Assembly: GCA_013398955.1 (NCBI GenBank)
Contig: VWPU01009485.1
Span: 1 to 64,000, forward strand
Origin: Callaeas wilsoni
Taxonomy: Eukaryota; Chordata; Aves; Passeriformes; Callaeidae
DNA: 64,000 nt
Reading direction: 5' to 3'
This document shows, piece after piece, positions 52,511 through 63,672 of this stretch. The position numbers were made by a program, and so were the translations under genes. The notes under the pieces are model-generated. The model was not told where the DNA came from. It made no database searches and saw only the letters and a program-made list of their open reading frames with translations. Positions within the stretch are counted from its first letter, which is position 1. Every line of letters starts with the position of its first letter.

Positions 52511-52548
52511 TCAAAGGTCCCTTCAACCCAAACCATTGTATTACTCTA
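52511..52548 (+). mobile_element. probable minimal CR1 LINE 3' tail
   Basis: AAAGGTCCCTTCAACCCAAACCATTGTATTACTCT closely follows the sense CR1 3' terminus ('aaggtcccttccaacccaaaccattctatgattct'), with one missing C and a degenerate tail. I see no CR1 sequence upstream, so the insertion would be extremely 5'-truncated or its body has decayed beyond recognition. Confidence 0.65.
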
Positions 52549-53271
52549 CCTGCCTCGCTGGTCTAGATAAACCAGCTCAGGACAGTAACCGTGCTGACAC
52601 AAAGCTACACACAAAATAAATTACTCCAGAGCCTGCTGTATAAATATTACCTTTAGCCATGACTTCATATCTGCTAGGAACAGAGCATCTTATCAGGGTG
52701 CTATTATACATTTACAGTATTTTCAAAGCCTCTGCAGTTTTACAGTGGGTTCACACAAGAAATGCTTTTTTTCCCCAGAATAGGAGTAATATGTACACCC
52801 AACATCACTTTTTAAAACAAATAAAATCCCAGCATTTTCGATGCAACCAGAACTTGATCATCATATTGAACATCTAGAAAAGAGCTCATAAAACCTATAC
52901 TGGGCAGAAAATGGTGAATTGGGAAAGAGAATTTTTAGGACAAAGAAATTATTTCTCTCCCTAAAAAAAGTCAGACTTCCAGAATACGGGAGGACACAAC
53001 AAGAGAACCGTTGGTGATTGCTTATCTTGTTCTTACTTTTCTTCTCCGAGTATTTAGCTAATGGCCACTGAGGACAGAAGCCTTTTCTAGATCGATTTTT
53101 CCTGTGAGACTACTGGCTGTTCTTACATTCTTACTCTTCTTTAATGTGATTAAAAACTGTAAGCCTCAGCAACTCTGATTTTTATAAAACTGATTCAGAG
53201 CTATTCAACATCCAACAGCTCAAGGATGCCTATTTAATAATTACATCTCCTCGAACTCCTCACTGGTGAAT

Positions 53272-53301
53272 TGCTCTTATTAATTCTGCTCTTATTAATT
53301 C
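53272..53301. repeat. perfect 15-base tandem duplication
   Basis: TGCTCTTATTAATTC is repeated head to tail without a spacer at 53272-53286 and 53287-53301. The perfect identity suggests a recent slippage event and a likely site of length polymorphism. Confidence 0.95.
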
Positions 53302-56300
53302 TTCAGGAATTTGAACATGTTAAGGATGCACAAATACTGCACCGAGCCCGCAATGTTCCCTGTCTTCTTGCCAACCTTCAGTCTGCATCCAATGCAAGAA
53401 GGATACCAAGTGCTGTACATGAGGCTGTGGATGTACAATGAGTTCGAATGACCTCTGGATAACCTCACGCTTCTGGACAGTCTTACACTGTGCATTTTTG
53501 TCTTTATCCCTTCACTTGCCTGCCACTCTCCATCCCAACACACAAAAGTTGAGAGAGAAGGAACACGACATTAATGTCATACTTGCTGCATTGCACTGAT
53601 AACCCTGTACACATCTTTGGCTTCTTTCACTCCCTTTTATTGTTGGGAAATGGCTGCCAAAGAGCGTAAAGCAGCTAACCTAATGCCTGTACAGCAGTTG
53701 GCACACTGCAGCTTTGAGCCAACTCCACCTAAACCCTCATGCAGGGAGCTGGAATGCAGTAGCTGATGCCAGCACTGTGGGTGCTCCTCTCTACCAGAGC
53801 AACGCCCTTCACGCAGTCAGTGCTCCCCGTTCTTTCCAATACACCCCACGGCAGAGGAAAAGCTGACAGTGCTACATGGTATATTCAGGCTTCTGCTCCT
53901 GTTGACAAATTGTGAGAAGGAAAGGCACTTTTGATGAGGACAGGCCACAAAGAAATAGGCACAGAGACACACCACACTGACAAGCCTTGCAGAGGAAGCA
54001 GGAAAAACCTTTTGCCCTGTGGTCACAAAATACTTCCCACCACTTTATATAATATGGGTTTGCATGCCATGCCCATTAGCAGAGCTGAATTTACTGCTGT
54101 CTTGGTCTCTTTTCCACCTTTCCGCTGGCGCCATTCCGTGTGTTTTTTATTATTGATTTGGCATTTCCATTTATTCTTGCAGGCTATTCAAATTATTTTA
54201 ATACAGCTCATAAGAATCACACTGGAAAACTACTCAAAGGTTCAGAATATATTTGTCTGACATTCTACTTCCATACTCCCCAGCAATAGTCCTGGATATT
54301 CTCCATAAGGTTGGAAGAGGAGCCTGCCAAATACTGAACTAGCCTGGCAGGTGGTTCAGAGCTATTTTTTCAATCAGGAACTCAAAAAATACAGCAGACA
54401 CAAATATTTCATGGGATAGATTCACAGGTCACGCCTGACACAGGAAAACATTAAGCTCATAAATTAAGCTCACTCCTTTTCAGTAAGCTCAGACTGACAT
54501 GTGGCAGAATAAAAGCACTTGGTCCAGCAGTATTCCAAAGCACACCTAAACAACTGCAGATCCCCCAAAGACAGACAGCAGGCACTTTAATTTTTCAGAT
54601 AAATTTCATTTTCACTTTTTAAATACGCACATAGCTTGACTTTTGCTGGTCCAGTTCAAGCTACTGGGGGAATACAGACATAGATGCAGCACAAGGTCGG
54701 TGTCTTTACAAGCATTAGAAAGACAGCGAATCTTCACTTTCCAAATAATTAAAAAATATATTTTTTAAGACTATCTGTCCCAAATGTCTAAGACCCATGT
54801 TATATGATCTGAAAATTCCAATATACCACTAGGGAATAATCTTGGTGGGAGGCCTGTGCATTTTTCAAGCCTCACTCTTTCACATACTCAAGCTCCATTT
54901 TTTTTCAGTAATATAAACAAAAAGCCTACATTTTATTAAAAGAAAGCTCATAGCTTCTCACATGTATGCGATAATTAGTCCAGGGCATTAAAAAACCCCA
55001 AATACTGCAAGAGTTGACAATGCTCTATTTCAATATAATTTAATTAAAATACTAATCTTAGGGGCTATAGGAATAACTAATGACAAACCAAAGACAGAGG
55101 GAGAAGGGATATGAATCAGAGCAAGAACTAATAGCATAAACCCACACAATGTTATCTGAGTTTAAAAGGGAGTGAAAACACTCTGCAAAACAATATCCTG
55201 AGGAGACAAAAAAGAAAATCCATATAAAGGAAAAAAGATAATTAACAAAAACAAAAAATGCAAAGGCAGGAAAATTCCATTTATGGGAATTTGCAGCGAA
55301 GTTTATTAAAATAAAAGCTGATCAAGTGGTTCCATTGCAAAGTCTATAATCCAAAGTGAAGATCTCAGCACTGTCTGGAAAAAATTCAGCCTCCTTGAAA
55401 ACTAGAGAAGGTGAGCAGCTGATGTGTTGAGTATTAGAGGTCACTTCTGGAAAACCTTTGTTTGCATGTAGCTGATCACGTGACAAATAGCTTTTGGAAA
55501 TAGGCTCAGGCAACAGTCCTCCAAGGGGAAATGTGTTGCACATTACATCGCCATCATCAGTAATAGGTAGTAAGTTTTTAAACATATGCAGCAAATTTAA
55601 TATAAACAGGGTTTTTCTATTAGGCAAAGGAGCAGAACAAAAGTTACTCAGAGAAAATTGTGCTCTGAGTTCCTCTGATTTCTCTTTGTGAATTTAGCAT
55701 TTATGAACAGTGATGAACATAACAGACACAGTGTTCCAAAAAAACATGCGACTGTAGTAGCAAGATACCAAGCCAAGACACTACAAAATAGAAAGATCCT
55801 CAAATGCTTTTCCAAGTGCTTAAAAAAACCCCAAAATTCCTTTATCCCATGTACTTTGCTTCTCTGCATAGATGTATCAAAGCCTATCACATGATTTCTA
55901 ATAAAATTACTAACTCAGCTTTAAAAAACGCCCATCGCCCACAGCACTAACCTTAATTTTTTGTTAAATAGAATATCCCAAGTTTTTCCTTGCTTGTTCT
56001 TTTCTGTGATGAATATTGATAGGTACTTTTGTTCTCCAAACACTACTTTTCCTGATCACTTTTTAAAGTTTTTTGACAGTTAATTCAACTTCACTAATTG
56101 TATGCTAAGTTTTAGATGTGGTTTCTGATTTCACATACAAGTTCTACAGCTACCAAGCTTGTGTTTTCATCAACAGAAATTGCTGAATGCAAAGTAAAGC
56201 TAGATGATCAAAGTGTCTGCCTTAACAAGCAATACTAACTGGAGAGAGCCTGCATAGAGAGTATAAGCCCCAAATTTCAAACTGCATTTGCTACACACCT

Positions 56301-58378
56301 GTTTACAGGACTGCATGCCTAGGTCCTACACACACAAAGCTTTAAATATGCGGTAAAGGGTTGTATTATACGCCTGAAGACACTACAGACGTTTTTTGTG
56401 GAGCTGTAGCCTCAGAACAAGACCTTAAAACCCTTAATTTCTGTTAAACATATTTAACTAATTTTGCCTATTAATATTATGTCAGCTGGGAGGAAACTTC
56501 TCAAGCAACTCTCTCTCTGTGGCATCTCTGAGTTCTTTTGACATGTTTCATATGCTGTTTCTGAAAACCTGGTATTTGCTCTGATTACCTACCCTAAAAT
56601 CTAAATTGGGAAGAACAAAGCTGGAGGAGGTGACTTGGATGTGCACTGAACTCAAAGTACTCTGAACAGAGCAATTGGTGCATGCTTGAAATAGCACACA
56701 GCAAATATCAATAGCTGCAACATTAAGATAAAGATATCTTGGTGACCTGGGGGACAAATGATCAAGTCACTCTGCTTGTAGGCAGCAGTACCACTCTGTT
56801 CCAAAATTAGCACTACTTACACTACTAAATTCAAAATTGCCAAGAGTGGGGATTATCATCAGCTGGCTTCTTAAGAACAATTTTTCTACTTACACAGCAA
56901 CTTTAATAACGTTAATGGTAGGAAGAACTGAACTGCCATGACTATCAGCTAATTGCATTAACATGTACAAAATACCATTAAAAATTTCATGCAATGGCTG
57001 TTTAGCAACCATTCATCATGGACATGTTAACAAAATCCTTTATTTGCACAACTCCATCAACTACCGTGAATCATGGATACTTTGCTGTTGCCAACTTATT
57101 TAAAACTCTTATTGTCTACAACTAGCAGGTTATCTGTATATTCCTAAACACAGAAATTAAAGCAAAATAATACTAATTTTAAAAAAAAAGAGGTCATATG
57201 GTTTCAGGCTTTATTATAAATTCAAAAGTCACCCAAACCCATTCATATGCAAAAGGCTCAGTGTCAGTTTCTAAAGCCCAGACATTAAACCAAGATGAAG
57301 GCTGTCTTGCTAACCAGAATTACCTTAGGACAACAGGCCCTAAAAGCCATAAGATGTTAAAAATATCATAGTAATAATGCAGAGAGGTTATTAAGTTCTG
57401 CATAAATGTTTTGCTTCCACTGGATGTCCACATGCCACAAATCGCTGTCCATGTCCAGTATATGTCTTCTCCCCTTGGGAAACCCTCTAGATTCCAACAG
57501 AACACAAATTCTCTCAGTGGACTAGTAGGCACTGCTTTCTGCTACTCATCTCACTTCAAAGCAGACAAACAGATTTAACTGACACCTGTTTAATTTTTTT
57601 TCAGTAGCTTCACCAAGGATAGAAGTGCCACCAGAGCATTCATTTCATCACCCTTAACATTGCCCATGTGCCACCATCTCCCAGTAAGAGTTCTATCTCA
57701 TTACAAAAACATTTCAGTGACTTGGAGCTACACCTTATTGGAGTAACATTTACAAGTTCTGACAACAATTCTATCGACATTACATGAGAAGTCTGAAAAC
57801 AGTTCCTCATCTCCCAAAGGTACACAAAAGCCATCCTAAAGAAATTATCAGAACCAAAATTACTTATTATGTACGAAATATGCATTGAAATTATTAGCAA
57901 ACTTAAGATAGTTAAAGCTACAAAGTATTTTTAAAAAGATTATTTGCTTTTCATCACTGTTCTCACTATTTTCTTTTCCAAGGATAAAGAGATGTATGTC
58001 AAAAAAATCTGTGATGACTCCCCACAGTCTTCTTCAAAGAGAAACAATACAACCTTTCCTCTCCCCCCACACCAAATCAAAGAGATGGAAAACATTAGTT
58101 ACAAAAAGGGGTCCAACACTGTGTATTTTGCAGTAGTGAAACAGATTTTGCCATTTTGAATAGTGCTCAGAACACTGCATGTGTAGGATCTTTTTTAAAA
58201 TTATTTTGCTATATTAACACTTCCTCTGAAACCACATTCCGAATGTGCCCCATCTGATAACTGTGTAATGCAGAAATTATACACTTGGAAAACTCATTAT
58301 AAGATGACAGCATTATGTTAATGTGTACTAAAAATTACTACAAGTTGTAACATTAATGTTCCCTGCCTCCCCCCTCCA

Positions 58379-58416
58379 AGAAAAAAAAACAAACCTGAAA
58401 AAAGGAAAAAAAAATC
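58379..58416. repeat. A-rich tract
   Basis: Three runs of six to nine A's separated by short interruptions, following a C-rich stretch (CCTCCCCCCTCC). Simple sequence. Confidence 0.8.
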
Positions 58417-58913
58417 AGCATGCACTTTGGCATTAAGCATCTTTTGGCATTTGGCTTTTTTTTCGCCAAGAAGTATGATTTAATAAAATAATACATTGTT
58501 GACTCACCACAGCATGTGCTATGTCTCATCTATAGGAAATAGTTCAAAGGCATCAACTTCATGCATGGGTTGCCATAGCTGATATTTGAGTCTGGCCTGC
58601 TGTTGGTACAGGTTTCTAATACTAGCCCTAAGCACAAAAAAAGAGAAAGAAATATTTGGGGTTTATTTTTCAAGTCTGATTGACACAGAAAATTTCAGAA
58701 AACTAAACTAACCTGGAATATCAATATCTGTACATTGTATAACAAAGACTTTAGATTTTCCTCTGGTAATACCATAATGCATCCAGTTCAGGCAGTATCT
58801 GTACCATAAATTTCCTTTCTTCCATGCAAAGAAGAAAGGCTGGAGACAGAAAATAATGCAGAATGAAGTGCTGTTTAAATGGGAGAAGTGTGTCACAGAT
58901 ATTCCCCCAGAAG

Positions 58914-58940
58914 CAAAAAAAAAGGAAAAAAAAAAAAATC
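58914..58940. repeat. A-rich tract
   Basis: Two runs of A (8 and 13) separated by GG. Simple sequence with no retrocopy recognised upstream. Confidence 0.8.
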
Positions 58941-60411
58941 AAGGCCTTAGTGCTCAAGAGCACATATTCAAGACTGTTCGAATTGAAACAGATGGCATTA
59001 AAAAAATTCATAAAACTGTTCTAAAATAATAATTTTTGTTTCTATACTGTCTTTCTCAGGCCAGATCTTCAAATTTTTCTTTGGAATAAGGAAGAGCAGA
59101 AACTACCCATAACAAGTTGAGATACGTACACAGTCACCTCTCACCAATACCTGGGGATGGAAATTAAATTTGACTTATGACATTATTAACAGCTTTAAAA
59201 ACTGTGTGATATTGATACATATAGGCATCAGGAAAGGCCTGTGAATTACTGCTGTTTATCAAATTAGCACCCTCTTAAAAAACAAACAACAAAGCAAGAA
59301 CTGTAGGAAAAAGCGAATGCTGTGGTATTAAGATCATGAATAAGAGAAGGAACAATCAAACATGGTGTTCTGGTACGTAACCACTGAACAAAACTAAGTG
59401 ATTACTATTAAGTGTAAGATTTGAGCAACATTGGCTAATCCCTATATCCTAACAAGCTTTCAAGAATCTCAGAAGAGAACTAAAACTTTGTACTAAGAAC
59501 AGAAAATGAAAACTCCTCATGAGAAAACAACTACTTAACAAAAAATGGCCCATTACACTTCACTGAACTGCATTCAGTGAACTCAGGCTCCTGAAATCCC
59601 ACTCTCAAATTACAGTTCCAAATTTGCTGGGTTGGTTATTGACCTCTTAGTGTAGAATCCTGGTGAAGCAGCTATTGACTTGACTGGAAGGCTCTTCTGG
59701 ACCTCCAACTTTTACTGAGTATTACAATGTAAAAGGCTTACAAAAGTCCTGAGAGATTCCAACACACCCAAAGATTCGTGTTAGATCGGGTCCTAAGACA
59801 CCCCAAATTTCCCATGTCACTGCTGTGATGTGAGCAAAGGGCTGCACTCACAGCATCATCTTGTTCTTAGACAGTAGAAAAACCCGGGACCTGCCTAAAA
59901 ATACAACCGTTGCTTTTCCTTTTTCTTGCTGTAACAAGACACTGTCCCATGCTCCAGGCACAGCTAAGAAGTTCCTAGGGTACACAAAAGCTCATGAATT
60001 CACTTCCCTTCTGTAGAAATGAAACTGAGAACATACCACCATCACTGGTGAGTTCATACACCTAATCTTCTACCAAAAATCTCACTGTATAAGAAACAAG
60101 TAAGACTGGAAAATATTGGGACTTGAATTTCCTGTCCTCCTCTTCTAACAACTAGCCAAGACTGATTCTAGAGCTTGCTAACAAAGCTACAGCTATCAGG
60201 CTAAAACACAGCAGAGCAGCTCAAGGACAGCTGTGTAACTCTGATAAACAGTGGACAGGGGACCAGGAAATTCCATCCCATCCCCTGTATTGCTTTTGAT
60301 CTCCACTTTAATCACTGGTGGTCCTTTTATGAGTGTTCATTTTTCTTGCAAGTAGCCTTCAAAACAGTAGGGTGCAAGAATCACAGAATATGAGCATTGA
60401 AAGCCAGAATT

Positions 60412-60431
60412 TTTATACATACATATATATA

Positions 60432-60464
<33 letters not shown>

Positions 60465-60470
60465 TATTTT
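60412..60470. repeat. compound TA/TG microsatellite
   Basis: Alternating purine-pyrimidine sequence: (AC/AT)n, then (TA)n, then (TG)6-7, then (TA)n in two blocks separated by TT. Such tracts are slippage-prone, can form cruciform or left-handed DNA, and are usually length-polymorphic. The array is short, at about 60 bases. Confidence 0.95.
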
Positions 60471-62640
60471 CAGTATTATAGTCCAATAAAGACTCTCTCC
60501 TTTACTCCCAATGACATAACAGAGCAGAAACTGTGGTGATTCTGCAATCACTAGGCTTTTAGGACATAATGTCTAGTAGTGCTATTATAAGCTCGAAATG
60601 TAATCAGTGGAATGGGAGAGGCTATTGGTATAGAATGCTTGCCATAAAACAAACAAAAATTTACTTGGATTTGAGAACTTATCCACGAGCTGGTGATATT
60701 TTGTGTCGTTCAGAATTGTCCAAAGAACTGGACAATCTACTGAACAACAGTTTAAGAGATTACCAATTTTAAAGCTGGAGACCTTTCCCTAAATGCAGCT
60801 TTTCTCTCTTCCAAGTCTGAAGATAATTATGATGTCGTCTGCAAAAGCAATGCTAAAACCATCCTCCTTTGGGCCTGCTTTAGCCCTCCCTTATATTGGA
60901 TGAGCTTTGCAATGAACTGCAAACTACAAGTGAACTTTATGACCTTCTCCAATACCATGGCAGTGAAATTTTGATAACTCGCTCTTTGCTTTCACAAGCC
61001 AGATCTGGTCCTGTAACACTGTTTGAAGGCATATTGATCCAGTACTGCTAAATTGCTAAAAAACAGCTGCAAACATGCCAGCCGTTGACAGTAGGGAAAA
61101 AAAACCCAAACCTACAAGAAAACACTCATCCCTGTGGTCTGCTCATAGAAATGTGTGTGTGCACCGAAGGGGCTTTTTAACAATGAGAAGGACATTTTCC
61201 AAGCAGGCAGACAGGCTGCTGAAGGTAACTTATTTTTCATGGTAAGTGATTTCTGTCCTTATCCTATTTAGGAACATCCTTATAATCCTAATACTCCTCA
61301 ACAAAACCATAATTACAACAGGACCCTGACAAATTATGCATACTCTGAAACAGAAGGAAAGAGCTATGAGCAAGAGTGCAGTTTATTGAGAGTCAGGGAA
61401 AAAGAATATTGTTTAATGGCTGAGGTCAAATCACCTTTGTCATTGACATCTGCATCCCTGTAAGACAAAGTCATTAGCTGAGCCAACTGAAAAGGTATTT
61501 CTGTGCCACCTTTCCTAGCAGGAAGAGAGCACACAGCCAGAGGACCACAGAATAAAATATTGCTCCAGTGTTCCTGACCAGTAATTACATAGCAATGTAC
61601 AGGAGGAAGGTTAAAACAGTGGAGGTATGGTGCACCCCATTTTCCCCAAGGCATGGGGACCGAAGAAAGGTTACACGTGAGCAAAGACAAACAGCCCTGT
61701 GCAGTACCTACACAAGCCTGTTCTATCTTAACCCTTCTCCTTTTCTGAAGCTGGGCTTGCAGGACAACCTCTGTGTCCTCCACCAAGCTGATTTCAGACC
61801 CCTCTCATCACTTACAATACACTCATTTGCGTTTTCCTCCTAATAAATTTCTACTCCATCATTTCCCTCAAAATTTGTATTTTCACATAGTGTCGGTTTT
61901 CTCCCTATGGAAGTCTCTGGCAAAACTTACAGTGAACATACCAGAGGAGGGGAAGGTTGCACTGAGGAGATCATGAAGCTATGCAGCAAAAGGAGCCCAT
62001 GTAAACAAGCTTACAATCCCCCAGCACACGAACGGTGTGAAACATGCCCATCATGGTTCACCGGGAGCACCGCCTGCTCATTAAACAATGCTGTAACAAT
62101 TAATTATCCAAGGCAAATTTCTATTATTTCTAATAATGTCTCTCCGCCGTAAAAAAACAAAACCAACATTTCCTCCTGTAGCAGTAGCTTTTTCTGCCAG
62201 AGGATTTCCCTGCAAAGCAACATTGATTTCACTGCAGCATCTACAGATTGTTAATTCTCTTTTGCAAAATTACTGACCCATAGCTTGCTGTAAACACTTC
62301 TCCTGAAAGCTCTTGTGGTTCTGTAAAACCCAGCAGGCTGAGTTGTTCACTTGCATCCAAGTAATGTGGAAGAGCAATGATTAAAGGCCACTTTCTTAAA
62401 AACAACCCCCACCCCCACGTCCGACAAGGTTTGTCAAACACTTCCTCACGCACACTTTTTTTTTTGGCATTCAATCGCTCTGCAAAAGGCCAAGACTTCT
62501 GTCCTCTGAATCTTCCAGCTCCTTACCCTCTCTTTATTTTTCCACACTCCAATGTTATATGGCTGTGTATGGACCATATGACCCCCGTAACACCCTCGTT
62601 TTTCTACTGAGCTGCAAGCCAAGACACCTCCTTCCCCCCA
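60471..62640. other. non-coding sequence, no recognisable gene
   Basis: Unique sequence without a recognised repeat. A minus-strand open frame at 61364-61786 (140 codons) begins with TTG, which is not a normal animal start, and a shorter frame overlaps it on the plus strand. Neither resembles a known protein. G+C rises gradually toward the right end. Confidence 0.65.
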
Positions 62641-62820
62641 AAGCCCCCGGGCAGCGTTCAAGGGGATGAGGCTGAGTAAAACCCCACTGTTTACATGAGC
62701 CAGCTGGTAAAGCACCACCACACTCCCATCCCCGGCGTGCCCCTGCGCTGCTCTCGCGGCCGCCGGTCACCTACAGCGCCCAAACATTAAAGCTCATACA
62801 CACCCGAACGCAGGGAAACG
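62641..62820. promoter_or_regulatory. short CpG-rich patch, possible CpG-island edge
   Basis: By hand count these 180 bases hold about 13 CpGs at about 61% G+C, an observed/expected ratio near 0.8, in a window that is otherwise strongly CpG-depleted. A NotI site (GCGGCCGC) lies near 62756-62763. The patch is slightly shorter than the usual 200-base CpG-island threshold. With the CRE and X-box about 700 bases further on, it could be the edge of a promoter. A GC-rich unmethylated patch without a promoter is the alternative. Confidence 0.4.
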
Positions 62821-62888
62821 ATGCTTCTCTGGCCACAAAATGGACAGGTGCAGCCTTCTTGCTTCGCTTAGCAGTTTACTTCATTAAC

Positions 62889-62936
62889 CTGTCTCTCTCT
62901 CTCCCTCTCCCCTGCTTTATTATTTTTTTTTTCTCA
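62889..62936. repeat. pyrimidine tract
   Basis: A CT-rich run (CTGTCTCTCTCTCTCCCTCT) followed by a T-rich run. On the plus strand it resembles a polypyrimidine tract and ends in 'tctcaagcag', a sequence that could serve as a 3' splice site. No exon can be recognised after it. Confidence 0.7.
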
Positions 62937-63106
62937 AGCAGCAATCAATATTCATCACCCCACCCTGCGAAAGCAGTTAGTCAAAGAATATTAGCATCAA
63001 CCACCTACCATTCCTTGCTTGCGAGCTATTCTCCTCGTCCAGAAACCTTTTCCCCAAACTGCGACTTTAGGAGGTATTTTTAAATCACATTCCAAACAGT
63101 GTCGAG

Positions 63107-63186
63107 GAAAAAAAAAAAAAGGATATTTATAATAATAGGAATATAAAAAAAGAAAAAAAGAAAGAAAAAAAAAGAAAAGGAAAAAG
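63107..63186. repeat. A/purine-rich low-complexity tract
   Basis: Eighty bases almost free of C on the plus strand: a run of thirteen A's, an AT-rich segment, then repeated A3-9 G units. Long homopurine tracts impede polymerases and sequencing. The assembly break at 63356 lies only about 170 bases away. Confidence 0.85.
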
Positions 63187-63331
63187 ATGGGCAGCTGGTT
63201 TCAAGGTAAATCACCGTTTTCCTTTAAAGAACTGAATAAAAGCCTGGGGGAGAGGGTAGTAGAGAACAGAAAAAGGGGAGGCAAAATGTCTGATAATAAT
63301 GAAATAAAAGGGGAGGGGGGGAAGAGTGGCT

Positions 63332-63380
63332 TGCTGAATCACGCTCTTTCACTGCNTGCTGAATCACGCTCTTTCACTGC
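63332..63380. repeat. perfect 24-base direct repeat flanking one N (probable assembly join)
   Basis: TGCTGAATCACGCTCTTTCACTGC is identical at 63332-63355 and 63357-63380, with the window's only ambiguous base (N, 63356) between them. Two contig ends that overlap but were scaffolded with a minimal gap give exactly this pattern. The real locus probably has one copy and is 25 bases shorter. A true tandem duplication with one uncalled base is less likely. Confidence 0.9.
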
Positions 63381-63463
63381 CTGGAAACCATTGTGCAGCG
63401 TGATGCTGGCTGTACCATTGTGGAACCTACCAGAGGAGACAGGCAGAGAGCTTGGGGAATGGG

Positions 63464-63477
63464 GCTGCTATGGCAAC
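63464..63477 (+). promoter_or_regulatory. imperfect RFX X-box
   Basis: GCTGCTATGGCAAC matches the palindromic RFX-family X-box (GTTGCCATGGCAAC) at 12 of 14 positions, with the right half-site perfect. RFX factors bind such sites in promoters of ciliary, neuronal and immune genes. Functional only if this is a promoter, which is not shown. Confidence 0.4.
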
Positions 63478-63492
63478 TGAAAGGAGCACACA

Positions 63493-63500
63493 TGACGTCA
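63493..63500. promoter_or_regulatory. palindromic cAMP response element (CRE)
   Basis: TGACGTCA is the full-length CREB/ATF consensus. It contains a CpG and so tends to be lost from methylated, non-functional DNA, which makes a perfect copy more notable. It lies 15 bases after the X-box-like site, in the same purine-rich, G+C-richer neighbourhood. CREs usually act within about 200 bases of a transcription start, but no TATA box or start site is evident on either strand. Confidence 0.5.
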
Positions 63501-63519
63501 AAGCACACAGAGGTCTCGC

Positions 63520-63670
63520 AGGGGGAGGGAGAGAAAAATCTAATCTGCAGCCACAGCTACGGTATCTCCTGGAGAATCAGGGGATAGAGCAGCCTGCAAA
63601 GGGAAGCTGAGCAGCCTCCTGTACCGCTTACCAGCAGCAGCAGCTCAGACATCTGCAGTACAGAGGGAAG
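63520..63670 (+). other. possible 5' untranslated exon (speculative)
   Basis: Downstream of the CRE, a G+C-richer, CAG-containing stretch ends at AAG|GTAGTA, a fair 5' splice site with GT at 63671-63672. There is no convincing open frame, so any exon here would be untranslated. The start is arbitrary. A minus-strand first exon is equally possible, since a GTAAG donor-like motif is readable on that strand near 63620-63632. Confidence 0.12.
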
Positions 63671-63672
63671 GT

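Larger units (their letters stand above)
50886..60411. other. non-coding sequence, no recognisable gene
   Basis: Nearly 10 kb of AT-rich sequence. It contains a hairpin (52420-52441), a tiny CR1 tail (52511-52548), a 15-base tandem duplication (53272-53301), and A-rich tracts at 58379-58416 and 58914-58940. Open frames stay near or below 110 codons with no recognisable domain. The stretch 56930-57110 has a compact, TTAA-containing composition of the kind seen in conserved non-coding elements, but this is only an impression. Confidence 0.65.

Noticed and set aside
60372..60395. Possible CR1 tail (AATCACAGAATATGAGCATT)
   Set aside because: Only about ten bases resemble the CR1 terminus, and the following sequence does not continue the match.
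61364..61786. 140-codon minus-strand open frame
   Set aside because: It starts at TTG, which is not a normal start in animal nuclear genes; no recognisable domain, and another frame overlaps it on the opposite strand.
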